From Aphanocapsa lilacina HA4352-LM1 (GTDB taxonomy: Bacteria > Cyanobacteriota > Cyanobacteriia > Gloeobacterales > Gloeobacteraceae), in NCBI GenBank assembly GCA_019359725.1, contig JAHHGR010000012.1:1-64000 (forward strand): a stretch of DNA of 64,000 bases, in the 5' to 3' direction. The notes beneath the pieces were generated by a model that saw only the letters and a list, made by a program, of their open reading frames with translations, was not told the DNA's origin and did not search any database. Shown here piece after piece: positions 24,901 to 33,215 of this stretch (the first letter of the stretch is position 1; each line of letters begins with the position of its first letter). A program made the translations under genes and the position numbers.

Positions 24901-26993
24901 GCGCGCTGGTGCGCACCAGGCTGGCGGCCGGGGCGATGGGAGCCCTGGCGCTGGTGGTGGCGGTGTTGGGCGGTGTGCTCTTCAAGCTCGTGGGCGACCT
25001 CCAACACAACGAGATCGCCACCCATACCGCCTACGCCCGCAGCTTTTTGAGCACCCACCGCGGGCCGGAGGGTCTGCAGGCCGCCCTGCGGGCCGGCAGA
25101 CAGCAGTTGCAGGCCCTGTCCGCCGACACCGGGCAGACCCGCCAGACAGAAAGCATCCTGCGCGAAGCGCTCAGCACCGTTCAGCAATGGAATCGCATCG
25201 AGCATCCGCAGTGGGTGACAAGCGTCGCCTTCAGTCCCGGCGCGGCGTTGCTGGCGAGCGGCAGCGTCGATGGGCAGGTGCGGCTGTGGCGTCCCGACGG
25301 CACCCTGGTGCGCAAGATAGCGACGCTCGCCGGCAGCGCCGCTCACAAACCCAACCTTCAGGTGCGCTTCAGCCCCGACGGCGGGTTACTGGCGGTGGCC
25401 CGCGACGACGGCATCGTGGCGCTGCAGCGGTCCGAGGGCGGACCGGTGGTGAGGCTGCGCCATCCGCGCGGCGTCTACGACGTGCGCTTCTCGCCCGGGG
25501 AGGCGACCCTGGCCACCGCCAGCTCCGACGGTTGTGTGCGCGTGTGGAGCGTCGAAGGCCGGTTGCTGCGGACCCTGGCCGATCCCGGCAATCCGGTATT
25601 TGCCCTGGCCTTCAGTCCCGACGGCGACTTGATTGCCGCCGCCTCGGCCGACGGCGCCATCCGACTGTGGCGGCGCGACGGCCGCCTGGGCGCCACGCTG
25701 CGCGGTCACCGCGACTGGGCGCTGGCGGTGGCTGTCAGTCCCGATGGGCGCGTCATCGCCTCTGGCGATCGCACCGGGGCGGTCAGGCTCTGGAGCCGGG
25801 AAGGCCATGCGCTCAAATCCCTGCGCGGCCACAGCGAAGCCGTCTTTGCGGTCGCCTTCAGCCCGGACGGTGCGCTTCTGGCCACCGCCGGCTTCGACCG
25901 CACCGTGCGGCTGTGGCGGCCCGACGGCACTCCCGCCGGGGTGCTGCAGGGCCATAGTTCCGACATCACCTCCCTCAGCTTTGGCGGCGACGGCCAGACC
26001 CTCGCCACCGCCAGCCTCGACCGCACCGTGCGGCTGTGGCGTCTGCAGCCGCCCCTGCGCCGAACCCTTTATGGCCACACCGACGGGGTACTGAGCGCCC
26101 GCTTCAGCCCGGATGGAGCGCTTGTAGCCAGTGCGGGCGACGATCGGACAATTCGCCTGTGGAGTCGCGACGGCAAGCCGCTGGCAATCCTGCGCGGCCA
26201 CGCGCAGGCGGTGCTCGATGTCGCCTTCAGTCCCAGGGGCGATAGCCTCGCCACAGGCGGCGGCGACGGCACGGTGCGGCTATGGCGGCGCGACGGCACC
26301 GCCCTCGGGCAGTTGAGCGGGCACACCGGCCCGGTGCACTCGCTGCGCTACAGCCCCGACGGACACCTCCTCGCCACCGCGGGCGAGACCGTTCGCCTCT
26401 GGAATGCGCAGGGGGCATTGCAGCCCGCCTTTGGAGGCACGCCAGGAGGTGTGCTCGATGTCGCCTTCAGCCCCAGGGGCGATCGCCTCGCCACAGGCGG
26501 CGGCGACGGCACGGTGCGGCTATGGCGGCGCGACGGCACCGCCCTCGGGCAGTTGAGCGGGCACACCGGCCCGGTGCACTCGCTGCGCTACAGCCCCGAC
26601 GGACACCTCCTCGCCACCGCGGGCGAGGAGGGCATGGTGCGGATTTGGGAGACCGACGGCCGTCTGCGGCAGAGCTGGGCCGCCCACGCAGACTGGATCG
26701 ACGCGCTCGCCTTCAGCCCCGACGGCCGCACCCTCGCCACCGCCGGGCACGATCGCCTGGTCAAGCTGTGGAGTCTTGACGGGACGCTGCTCAAAGTGCT
26801 CGAGGGGCACGCTGCCCCGGTGACGAGCGTCGGATTCAGCCCCGACAGCCGGACGGTGATTTCTGCAGGACTCGACAAAACTGTGTTGCTCTGGGATGAT
26901 TGGCAGCTCGATGTGGCGGGCCTTGTCGCCCGCGGCTGCAATTGGCTTGCAGCCGGTCCCGACAACACGCCCAACCGCCGGTGCAAATATTGA
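21948..26993 (+). CDS. caspase (C14) - STAND ATPase - TM - WD40 protein
   Basis: 1,681 residues. Residues 20-290 form a caspase-like C14 domain with the catalytic dyad visible as His106 (FYFSGHG) and Cys157 (LDACHSG). A STAND-type NTPase follows: Walker A GASGCGKSS at 552-560 and Walker B VLVLVIDQFEELL at 639-651 with Asp645. A hydrophobic helix at about 992-1012 (LAAGAMGALALVVAVLGGVL) is the only likely membrane span. From about residue 1085 to the end the chain is WD40 repeats, around fourteen FSPDG-type units, enough for two propellers. Start ATG 21948 follows GAGGGGAGAAG. Two neighbouring WD repeats are a nearly exact recent duplication. As in known orthocaspases, the enzyme probably cleaves after Arg/Lys; WD40 and STAND parts suggest signal-triggered oligomerisation. 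Confidence 0.9.
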   Translation: MPPLGLRTSRDDRLLHAAVGRLWMLMVGVDIYADPQLGVLGCAVCDCRELAGALAGLTGRFERRVELVHHAQDGRPPRLGAVRASLAQLVAEAQPEDTVVFYFSGHGVLDRRCTEVFFCLADTRLGALEQTALGLPELLGSLANCRAHQQLLWLDACHSGAGFAPAGANPADDAAGRLVAALQRHAHQRRNLYALLSCDAGEHSWEFPELGHGVFTYHLIRGLRGEAADRQGVIDIDGLYKFVYYQTLRYIDQINKQLRLLNRQKGCLGESERFRLYSLQTPKRFVGGVAPVVLGRSPRAAGAPQPRRALVIESLVGRGVGVKLSRELARLGRFDIRYWSAESVPRQWLALQLADPPVAQTVLVYLGGRITCTGDGDLHLDLGGTAVGLLWLDQQMQAGHRDRRLWICDWVVEPGNLEAVRRWLQSQQRPQTPGLCLMAGLSAPGFAGRFGEALVATLAAAGAGLSVAEWIAKLQDQTAADATHFESWLSSVEGVVEVLPGDPAAPFDVKICPYMGLRAFAEAAAPFFYGRGPLVARLLHALHERSFVAVVGASGCGKSSLVQAGLMAQLRQGGMIPGSGRWRLCTMQPGTHPLANLIARLGESGAPDAGGPDRRELEGLVYLGAEGFVRWLRTRPEPVLVLVIDQFEELLTLSAALECDRFIELVLGALEHAPDRFKLVITLRADCAEGALRLRGLHRLLERSVVYLSAELSQADYRDIILKPAAQVGLQVEPELVEVLLRDLERSRGELALLEFVLEQLWERRAGGWLTLRAYRQQIGGIEGALERKAEEVFGALCPQARACAHWLFLSLTQLGEGMPDTRRRVRKADLLVPRYGPALVEHTLKAFSDARLIVIGAEENRGQAAGTGSGRGAAADDEVAGAIEQLHAEVTVEVAHEVLIRNWSTLRWWLEENRARLRVQRQIEQAAHLWLQSGRSDEFLLSGARLAEAEELHQGCADELTATSNRFIEAGLAQRAALQHRQQRALVRTRLAAGAMGALALVVAVLGGVLFKLVGDLQHNEIATHTAYARSFLSTHRGPEGLQAALRAGRQQLQALSADTGQTRQTESILREALSTVQQWNRIEHPQWVTSVAFSPGAALLASGSVDGQVRLWRPDGTLVRKIATLAGSAAHKPNLQVRFSPDGGLLAVARDDGIVALQRSEGGPVVRLRHPRGVYDVRFSPGEATLATASSDGCVRVWSVEGRLLRTLADPGNPVFALAFSPDGDLIAAASADGAIRLWRRDGRLGATLRGHRDWALAVAVSPDGRVIASGDRTGAVRLWSREGHALKSLRGHSEAVFAVAFSPDGALLATAGFDRTVRLWRPDGTPAGVLQGHSSDITSLSFGGDGQTLATASLDRTVRLWRLQPPLRRTLYGHTDGVLSARFSPDGALVASAGDDRTIRLWSRDGKPLAILRGHAQAVLDVAFSPRGDSLATGGGDGTVRLWRRDGTALGQLSGHTGPVHSLRYSPDGHLLATAGETVRLWNAQGALQPAFGGTPGGVLDVAFSPRGDRLATGGGDGTVRLWRRDGTALGQLSGHTGPVHSLRYSPDGHLLATAGEEGMVRIWETDGRLRQSWAAHADWIDALAFSPDGRTLATAGHDRLVKLWSLDGTLLKVLEGHAAPVTSVGFSPDSRTVISAGLDKTVLLWDDWQLDVAGLVARGCNWLAAGPDNTPNRRCKY
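26211..26387 (+). repeat. WD40 duplication, copy 1
   Basis: 177 bases that recur 240 bases downstream with only two differences seen (26231 and 26244). It encodes a WD40 unit from VLDVAFSPRG to LLATAGE. Confidence 0.9.
26451..26627 (+). repeat. WD40 duplication, copy 2
   Basis: Second copy of the 177-base WD40 segment, offset by exactly 240 bases (80 codons), so the frame is kept. The near identity, including silent positions, shows a recent duplication or gene conversion in the propeller. Confidence 0.9.
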
Positions 26994-27030
26994 TCAGTTG
27001 CCTGTGCCGAACTGGAGCCAAAGACCGCCT

Positions 27031-27888
27031 ATGCCCATACTGCTTTATCGACTTGCCTGGGCCCTGCTCGTGATGAGCATGGCCTGGCGAGGGTGGGCAG
27101 CGCCTGCGGCGGCCGGGGAAGCGCCAAAAACTCCCCCACCCGCCAGGCCCCACCCTGGCGAGCGCCCGGTGCAAAAACCGGCCGCGCCGGGTCAGAACTT
27201 CTTCAAGCTCGTGCGCACGCGCGATCGCCGCCTGCCGGCGCAGCGGGTCAGGCAACTGCGCTCGGCGGGATGCGATCTACCGGTGCCGGCACCGCTGACT
27301 GCCCTGGTGCCCAGAAGTTCGCCCGGCTTGACCCAGGCTACCCATCCCACCTTCCTCTGGCACCTGCCGACCCTGGGCGCCTCCGCCCCGCCGGTGCTGT
27401 TTACCCTGGAATCGCGCGAGGGACACATTCTCTATCGGACCCACCTGGACCCCCACGGTCTTGCCCCCGGCGTCGTCGCCCTCGCGCTGCCGTCCGGGGT
27501 GCCGCCGCTGGCCCCCGGCCGGGATTACCACTGGTCGGTGACGCTGCTGTGCGATCCAGACGATCCTTCGGCCAACCTGACGGTGGATGCCTGGGTCAGC
27601 CGGGTTGTGCCGAGTGTTGCCTGGAGACGGCGGCTGGAGCAGGCCCCACCGGCGGAACGAACCGCTTTGCTGGCCGAGGACGGCTACTGGTACGATCTGC
27701 TGCCTGAACTGACGGCGCTGCACCGCACCGCAACCGGTGCACCACTTGCTGCCGGGCGCTGGCAATCGCTGCTGCGCTCCGAGGGACTCGATGTGATCGC
27801 CAATGCCCTGCCCATACCGACGTTTGCAGGGATCTCGCAATTTCCGGTGGCCTTGAACCAAATTTCTGTTCCGAACGTCCGACCCTAG
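27031..27888 (+). CDS. exported DUF928 family protein
   Basis: 285 residues from ATG 27031. A signal peptide (LLYRLAWALLVMSMAWRGWA, then APAAAG) leads into a Pro-rich linker and the DUF928 body: LTQATHPTFLWHLP, FTLESREGHILYRTHL, LAPGRDYHWSVTLLCDPDD and WVSRVVP. The body looks like an all-beta domain with two cysteines. In cyanobacteria DUF928 genes sit next to CHAT-TPR, DUF1822 and sigma genes, as here. It starts 37 bases after the caspase gene and ends 39 before the CHAT gene. Periplasmic by its signal; biochemical role unknown. An in-frame start at 26896 would overlap the caspase gene and is rejected. Confidence 0.82.
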   Translation: MPILLYRLAWALLVMSMAWRGWAAPAAAGEAPKTPPPARPHPGERPVQKPAAPGQNFFKLVRTRDRRLPAQRVRQLRSAGCDLPVPAPLTALVPRSSPGLTQATHPTFLWHLPTLGASAPPVLFTLESREGHILYRTHLDPHGLAPGVVALALPSGVPPLAPGRDYHWSVTLLCDPDDPSANLTVDAWVSRVVPSVAWRRRLEQAPPAERTALLAEDGYWYDLLPELTALHRTATGAPLAAGRWQSLLRSEGLDVIANALPIPTFAGISQFPVALNQISVPNVRP

Positions 27889-27927
27889 ACCCGAGGGTTC
27901 ATCTGTTTCCCTCCTGCGCCCTGAACT

Positions 27928-30537
27928 ATGGCCGCATCCGAGTATCAGCCGCCCCGTCGGCTTGCAAGAGGGCTGGCGGCGCTGGCGGCGGCGCTGCTGC
28001 TGGTGAGCTGTCCCGGAGCACTTTTCGCCCAGGCCCAGCCTGCGGCCGAAGCGGACCGCCTGAGCGCTCAAATCCGATCGTTGCAGGCGGCCGGGCGGTT
28101 TGCAGAGGCGATCGTTCTCGGTCGGCGGCGGCTGGAATTGCTGGAGCAGACGCTTGGAGCGGAGCATCCGCAGGTGGCCGACAGCCTCAATAACCTGGCC
28201 GTGTTGCACGGGGTGCAGGGCGATTACGCCGAGGCGGAGGCTTTGTTCGAGCGGACGCTCGCCCTGCGCGAGCGCGCCTTTGGCCCGACGCACCCGCTGG
28301 TCGCCAAGGGTCTCTATGGTCTGGCGATGCTCTACGGGGCGCGCGGCAACCTCACCGAAGCGCAACCGCTCGCCGAACGGGCCCTGGCCATCCGCCGCCA
28401 GACCCTGGGTGCGGACCACCCGCAGGTGGCCAAGAGCCTGCACGGCCTGGCGATGCTGCTGATGGCCCGCGGCGCCGGCGATACGGCGGCAGAAGGGTAT
28501 TTTCTGGAGGCGCTGGCGGTCTGGAAGAAAACCCTGGGCGCGGAGCACCCGGAGGCGGCCCGCAGTCTGCACGGTCTCGCGATGCTGTGCCGGTTGCGGG
28601 GCGAAGTCGAGCGTGCAGAGGCGCTGTTCTTGCGCGTCCGGGCCATCTGGGAAAAAGCCTACGGTCCGGATCACCCGGATGTGGCGCGCAGTCTGCACAG
28701 CCTGGCCGGGCTCTACCTCGATCAAGGTCGCCTGGACGAGGCGGAACCGCTGTTTCGCCGCGCCTTTGCCGTTCGCGAAGCCTCGCTCGGGGCGAACCAC
28801 CCCGGCCTGGCCCAGTCGCTGCAGGGTTTGGCACAGCTCGCGGTCCGCCAGGGGGAGCCCGAGCGCGCCAGAACGTTGATTGCCCGCGCCCTTGAGATCC
28901 AGGAGCACAATCTGGCGGATTCGCTCGCCGCGGGTTCAGAACGCCACAAGCGCGATTACTTGCAGGTTCTGACCGCTGCCACCGACACGGCCATCTCGCT
29001 GCACCTGCGTTCTTCCCCCGCCGATCCTGCCGCCGCCCGGCTGGCCTTCGCCACCGTCCTGCGGCGCAAGGGCCGTATCCTCGATGTCCAGAGCGGCAGC
29101 CTCGCGGCATTGCGCGCGCACCTTGCCCCAGCCGACCAGGTGCTTCTCGACCAATGGACTGCCGCCCGCACGCGGCTTGCCACCCTGGCTTTCGGGGTTC
29201 TGGGCGAGGACGCACCGGTGTCCGCCGCCACCGGCGGGTCGCAATCTTTGCAGCGCGAAGCCGAACGCTTCGAAGCCGCCCTCAGCCGCCGCAGCGCCGA
29301 ATTTGTCGCCCTTTCTGCTCCGGCTGACCCGCAGTCGGTACAAAGGCAGATTCCAGGCGCGACTGTCCTGGTGGAACTGATGCTCTACCGGCCACTTAAC
29401 TTGCAGGCCACCCGCTTCAGTGAGCAGTTCGCCGCGCCGCGTTACGCGGCCTACCTGTTCGATGGGCGCGGCGCACTGGACTGGGTGGATCTAGGCGAGG
29501 CCCAGGCGATCGACGCGACAGTCCAGGTCTTTCGCAATGCCGTGCGCAACAGCGCCCTGCCGACAGCTGAACTCAAAGCCGCCGCCCGCCGGCTCGACCG
29601 AGTGCTGATGGAGCCGGTGCGCGCTAAACTCGGCGGGCGGCGAAGGCTGCTGGTCTCCCCCGACGGGGCGCTCAATTTGATCCCCTTTGCGGCTCTGGTA
29701 GATGAGCAGGGTCGATTTCTGGTGGAACGCTTTACCATCCAGTATCTGGGTTCCGGCCGGGATCTGCTGCGGCTGGCTCGCCCGGCCGGTCTTCGACGCC
29801 CACCGCTGTTGATGGCCGATCCGGATTTTGACCGGGCGGGTGCCGTTGTCGATCGCCTCGCTGCGGCGGGCAACATCGAAACGCGGGCGGGAAAGTTTGA
29901 TGCACTCGGTTTTGCGGCGCTCCCTGCCACCGCCAAAGAAGTCGCGGCCCTTGCCGAACTGCTGCCGGACGCACAGGTGCTCACCCAGGCGGCGGCCACC
30001 GAAAGCGCCCTCAAGCGCTCGTCCGGCCCAAGCATTCTGCACATTGCCACCCACGGCTTCTTTTTGCGCCCGACTGCCCAGGCGCAAAATCCACTGTTGC
30101 GCTCGGGGCTGGCCCTGGCGGGGGTGAATGTCCGTAAAAGCGGCGGTGATGACGGTGTGCTCACCGCCCTGGAGATGGCCGGGCTCGACTTGCGCGGAAC
30201 CCGACTTGCCGTGCTCTCCGCTTGCGAGACGGGACTTGGGGATGTCGAAAGCGGTGAGGGCGTCTATGGTCTGCGGCGTGCCCTGACCCTGGCGGGAGCC
30301 GCAAGTCAGCTGGTGAGCCTCTGGCGGGTGGAGGACGCCACGATCAGGGATCTGATGGTCGGTTTCTATGGAGAATTGCGCGCCGGGGCAGGCAGTGGCG
30401 ATGCGTTGCGCCGGGTGCAACTGACCATGCTGCGCAGCCGCCATTACCGCCATCCCTACTACTGGTCGGCATTCATCCCTTCCGGGGACTGGCGGCCCCT
30501 TGCTGAATTGTTTGCGCGGCCGGGGCGGCGTCCTTGA
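27928..30537 (+). CDS. exported TPR-CHAT protease
   Basis: 869 residues. The N-terminus has a signal sequence (LAALAAALLLVSCPGALFAQ); LVSC ending at Cys28 fits a lipobox, so it may be a lipoprotein, though signal peptidase I cleavage after AQA is also possible. About six kinesin-light-chain-type TPRs of 42 residues cover roughly 75-330 (for example HPQVADSLNNLAVLHGVQGD). The C-terminal CHAT domain carries the clan-CD dyad His709 (HIATHGFF) and Cys766 (SACETGLG), followed by GVYGLRRALTLAGA. It closes the cluster with the caspase and sigma genes. Substrate unknown. Confidence 0.9.
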   Translation: MAASEYQPPRRLARGLAALAAALLLVSCPGALFAQAQPAAEADRLSAQIRSLQAAGRFAEAIVLGRRRLELLEQTLGAEHPQVADSLNNLAVLHGVQGDYAEAEALFERTLALRERAFGPTHPLVAKGLYGLAMLYGARGNLTEAQPLAERALAIRRQTLGADHPQVAKSLHGLAMLLMARGAGDTAAEGYFLEALAVWKKTLGAEHPEAARSLHGLAMLCRLRGEVERAEALFLRVRAIWEKAYGPDHPDVARSLHSLAGLYLDQGRLDEAEPLFRRAFAVREASLGANHPGLAQSLQGLAQLAVRQGEPERARTLIARALEIQEHNLADSLAAGSERHKRDYLQVLTAATDTAISLHLRSSPADPAAARLAFATVLRRKGRILDVQSGSLAALRAHLAPADQVLLDQWTAARTRLATLAFGVLGEDAPVSAATGGSQSLQREAERFEAALSRRSAEFVALSAPADPQSVQRQIPGATVLVELMLYRPLNLQATRFSEQFAAPRYAAYLFDGRGALDWVDLGEAQAIDATVQVFRNAVRNSALPTAELKAAARRLDRVLMEPVRAKLGGRRRLLVSPDGALNLIPFAALVDEQGRFLVERFTIQYLGSGRDLLRLARPAGLRRPPLLMADPDFDRAGAVVDRLAAAGNIETRAGKFDALGFAALPATAKEVAALAELLPDAQVLTQAAATESALKRSSGPSILHIATHGFFLRPTAQAQNPLLRSGLALAGVNVRKSGGDDGVLTALEMAGLDLRGTRLAVLSACETGLGDVESGEGVYGLRRALTLAGAASQLVSLWRVEDATIRDLMVGFYGELRAGAGSGDALRRVQLTMLRSRHYRHPYYWSAFIPSGDWRPLAELFARPGRRP

Positions 30538-30639
30538 GCCAGCTCATAGAGCAATCACTTCACTCCCGCCGCCTGCGGTTGTGTGTCAAGCTGGGAAAAT
30601 GGCCCATTTGCGCCAATCGTTATCTGGAGAAACCTCACC

Positions 30640-31827
30640 ATGTCCCGCCTGGCTACCCGCGTCGCTTCGTTGACCCCATCGCTCACGCTTGCCATCGCCG
30701 CCAAGGCCAAGGCGCTGGCGGCGGGCGGCGTCGATGTGTGCGGCCTGAGCGCCGGGGAACCCGATTTCGATACTCCTGCTCCCAGCAAGGCGGCGGCCAA
30801 GGTGGCCCTCGACCGCGGCGAGACCAAGTACGGGCCGGTGGCGGGGCAGCCGCGCCTGCGCGAACGGATTGCCCAGAAGCTGGAGCGCGAAAACGGTCTG
30901 CCCTACACCCCCGAGCAGATTCTGGTCACCAACGGCGGCAAGCAGGCCCTCTACAACGCGATCATGGCCCTCATCGAGCCCGGCGATGCGGTGCTCATCC
31001 CGAGCCCCTACTGGCTGAGCTACCCGGAGATGGTTTCGCTCGCGGGCGGTACCTCGGTGCTCTTGCCCACCACCGAGGCAACCGGTTTCAAGATCACCCC
31101 TGCGCAACTGGAGGCCGCCGTCACCCCCCGCACCCGGTTACTCATTCTCAATTCCCCCTCCAACCCAACGGGAATGGTCTACAGCCGCGCCGAACTGGAG
31201 GCGGTTGCCGGGGTAATCCTCCGCCACGACCTGATGGTCCTCTCCGACGAAATCTACGAAAAACTCGTCTACGACGGCGTGCAGCACTACAGCATCGGCA
31301 GCCTGGGGCGCGAGGTGTTTGCGCGCACGATCACCAGCAGCGGCTTCAGCAAGGCTTTTGCGATGACCGGCTGGCGGCTCGGGTACCTGGCCGGTCCTAC
31401 GGATCTGATTAAAGCCGCCAGCGCCATCCAGAGCCACAGCACCTCCAATGTTGCCGCCTACTCGCAAGCCGGGGCAATCGCGGCCCTCGAAGATCCGCAG
31501 GTGGCGCTCGAAGTAAAGCGGATGGTGCGCGTCTTTGCCGAACGGCGCACCGCCATGTACGAAGCGGTGGCGGCGATCCCGGGCCTGCGCTGCGCCCGCG
31601 CCCAGGGAGCTTTTTACCTGCTGCCGGATATTTCCGCCACGGGGCTCACTTCGACGGCCTTCTGCGAACAGCTGCTCGAGCAATTCTACGTTGCCGCGGT
31701 CCCCGGCATCGCCTTCGGCTCCGATAGCCACGTCCGCCTCTCTTATGCCACCGACCTCGACACCATCGACAAAGGCGTCGAACGGCTTGGACAATTTGTG
31801 CGCCAGTGCCTGGCCGTACGCGCCTGA
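30640..31827 (+). CDS. aspC: aspartate aminotransferase, PLP class I
   Basis: 395 residues of class I/II aminotransferase. The PLP-binding lysine is Lys238 in SSGFSKAFAMTGWRLGY; NSPSNPTGMVYS and LSDEIYEKLVYDG are the usual cofactor-contact motifs, and the final Arg-containing HVRLSYA block binds the substrate carboxylate. It interconverts aspartate and oxaloacetate with glutamate. ATG 30640 has GGAGA ten bases before. It lies 102 bases after the CHAT gene on the same strand but has no evident link to it. Confidence 0.92.
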   Translation: MSRLATRVASLTPSLTLAIAAKAKALAAGGVDVCGLSAGEPDFDTPAPSKAAAKVALDRGETKYGPVAGQPRLRERIAQKLERENGLPYTPEQILVTNGGKQALYNAIMALIEPGDAVLIPSPYWLSYPEMVSLAGGTSVLLPTTEATGFKITPAQLEAAVTPRTRLLILNSPSNPTGMVYSRAELEAVAGVILRHDLMVLSDEIYEKLVYDGVQHYSIGSLGREVFARTITSSGFSKAFAMTGWRLGYLAGPTDLIKAASAIQSHSTSNVAAYSQAGAIAALEDPQVALEVKRMVRVFAERRTAMYEAVAAIPGLRCARAQGAFYLLPDISATGLTSTAFCEQLLEQFYVAAVPGIAFGSDSHVRLSYATDLDTIDKGVERLGQFVRQCLAVRA

Positions 31828-31833
31828 AGCACT

Positions 31834-33072
31834 CTACAAGATGCTCTCCAGCCCCGCGATGAGCCGGTCGATCTCTGCGGGTGTGTTGTAGTGAACCATC
31901 GAGACGCGCACGATTCCCCCGGCGGGGGTGAGGCCAAGGCTGTCGATGAGGCGGCGGGCATAGAAGTCGCCCCAGCGGATGCCGATCTTAAGCGGGTCGA
32001 TCTGGCTGGGGATCTCCGAGGCGTGGCGGCCCGGAATCCAGAAACTTACCGTCGGGACGCGCCGCCTGCCGTCCGCCTCGGGTAGACCCAGGATGCGCAC
32101 GTTCGGCTTGCCGGTCAAATAGCTGAGCAGACGCTCCGCCAGGTACTCCTCATGGCGGGCGATCGGTTCGAAAGCCTGCTCCACCCGGCCGTGGACGGTA
32201 TCGGCCGGAAGCTCGGCGTGCAGCGCGGCCAGCTCTTCGCAGTAATCGACCAGGCCCTCCATTCCCCAGGCCAGTTCGAAATTGGCGTTGCCGGGCTGCA
32301 GCTTGTAGGGAATGTCGTCTTTGCCGATGAAGAAGTGGTTGAGACTCGCCAGCTCCAACAGCCAGTCGCGCTTGCCGTAGAGGACCGCCGCGTGGGGACC
32401 GTAGGTCTTGTAGGTGCTGAAGGTCAAAAAATCGACACCGGTGGCGCGCACGTCGATGGCGCGGTGGGGAGCGTAGGCGACCGCGTCGATGCAGACGCGC
32501 GCTCCGTAGCGGTGGGCCAGCCGAACGATCTCGGCCATCGGCTGGATGGTGCCCACGACGTTGGAAGCGTAGGTGAAGCACACCAGCCGGGTGCGCTCGC
32601 CCAACAACATCTCCAGATCTTCCGGTTCCAGCCTCCAGGTCTCGGGGTTGATCTTCCAGATCTTGAGGACGAGCCCCCGCTGGTGGGCCAGGCGCACCCA
32701 GGGGCCAATGTTCGATTCGTGGTCACAGTCGGTGACGACGATCTCATCGCCGGGCTGCAGGCCAGGAGCCATCGCCGCCGCCAGGTTGGAAAGCAATTGG
32801 GTGGAGGAGGAGCCGTGGACGATCTCCTCGGCGGACGCAGCGTTCAAGTAGGCGGCCATCCGGGCGCGGGCCAGGTCGAGTCGGGCGGTGGCCGCCTCGG
32901 AGATCGCATAGGAGGCGCCAATTTGTACGTTGGTGGTCAGCAAAAAATCGGCAATCCGCTCGACCACCCGGCCGAGAATCTGGGAACCGCCCGCGTTGTC
33001 CAGAAATACCCACTCTCCCGCAAGCGCCGGAAACTGCCGCCGCACAAAGTCGAGATCGAGCATATTATTCAT
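31834..33072 (-). CDS. cysteine-desulfurase-like aminotransferase (class V)
   Basis: 412 residues of the class V aminotransferase fold, SufS-like subgroup. The PLP lysine is in FSTYKTYGPH; VTDCDHESN and CIDAVAYAPHRAID are the expected upstream cofactor motifs. The start gives FLDNAGGSQI, typical of this branch. The protein may be a cysteine desulfurase or act on another substrate; the usual active-site cysteine loop of SufS/NifS was not clearly located, so the substrate is left open. Convergent with aspC and divergent from the dioxygenase gene. Confidence 0.8.
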   Translation of the reverse strand: MNNMLDLDFVRRQFPALAGEWVFLDNAGGSQILGRVVERIADFLLTTNVQIGASYAISEAATARLDLARARMAAYLNAASAEEIVHGSSSTQLLSNLAAAMAPGLQPGDEIVVTDCDHESNIGPWVRLAHQRGLVLKIWKINPETWRLEPEDLEMLLGERTRLVCFTYASNVVGTIQPMAEIVRLAHRYGARVCIDAVAYAPHRAIDVRATGVDFLTFSTYKTYGPHAAVLYGKRDWLLELASLNHFFIGKDDIPYKLQPGNANFELAWGMEGLVDYCEELAALHAELPADTVHGRVEQAFEPIARHEEYLAERLLSYLTGKPNVRILGLPEADGRRRVPTVSFWIPGRHASEIPSQIDPLKIGIRWGDFYARRLIDSLGLTPAGGIVRVSMVHYNTPAEIDRLIAGLESIL

Positions 33073-33180
33073 AGTTGCGTTTGCTGAGCGCCTTTCCCAA
33101 TCTATCCCGGATGGCAGTGTCGCAGGCCCTGGCCTCTGTAAAAAATGTTTATCGTGCTACATTTTGATTGGGGAGCGATT

Positions 33181-33186
33181 TATAAT
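33181..33186 (+). promoter_or_regulatory. consensus -10 box upstream of the dioxygenase gene
   Basis: TATAAT lies 30 bases before the dioxygenase start codon in an AT-rich divergent intergenic region. The position 17 bases upstream (TACATT) is a poor -35, so the promoter may need an activator or an alternative sigma factor. Confidence 0.4.
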
Positions 33187-33215
33187 GGGTCTGGACGCAG
33201 CAGAGGAAAGCGCGC

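Noticed and set aside
27277-28908. 543-codon reverse-strand frame opposite DUF928 and TPR-CHAT
   Set aside because: It spans two well-supported genes in antisense and has no domain.
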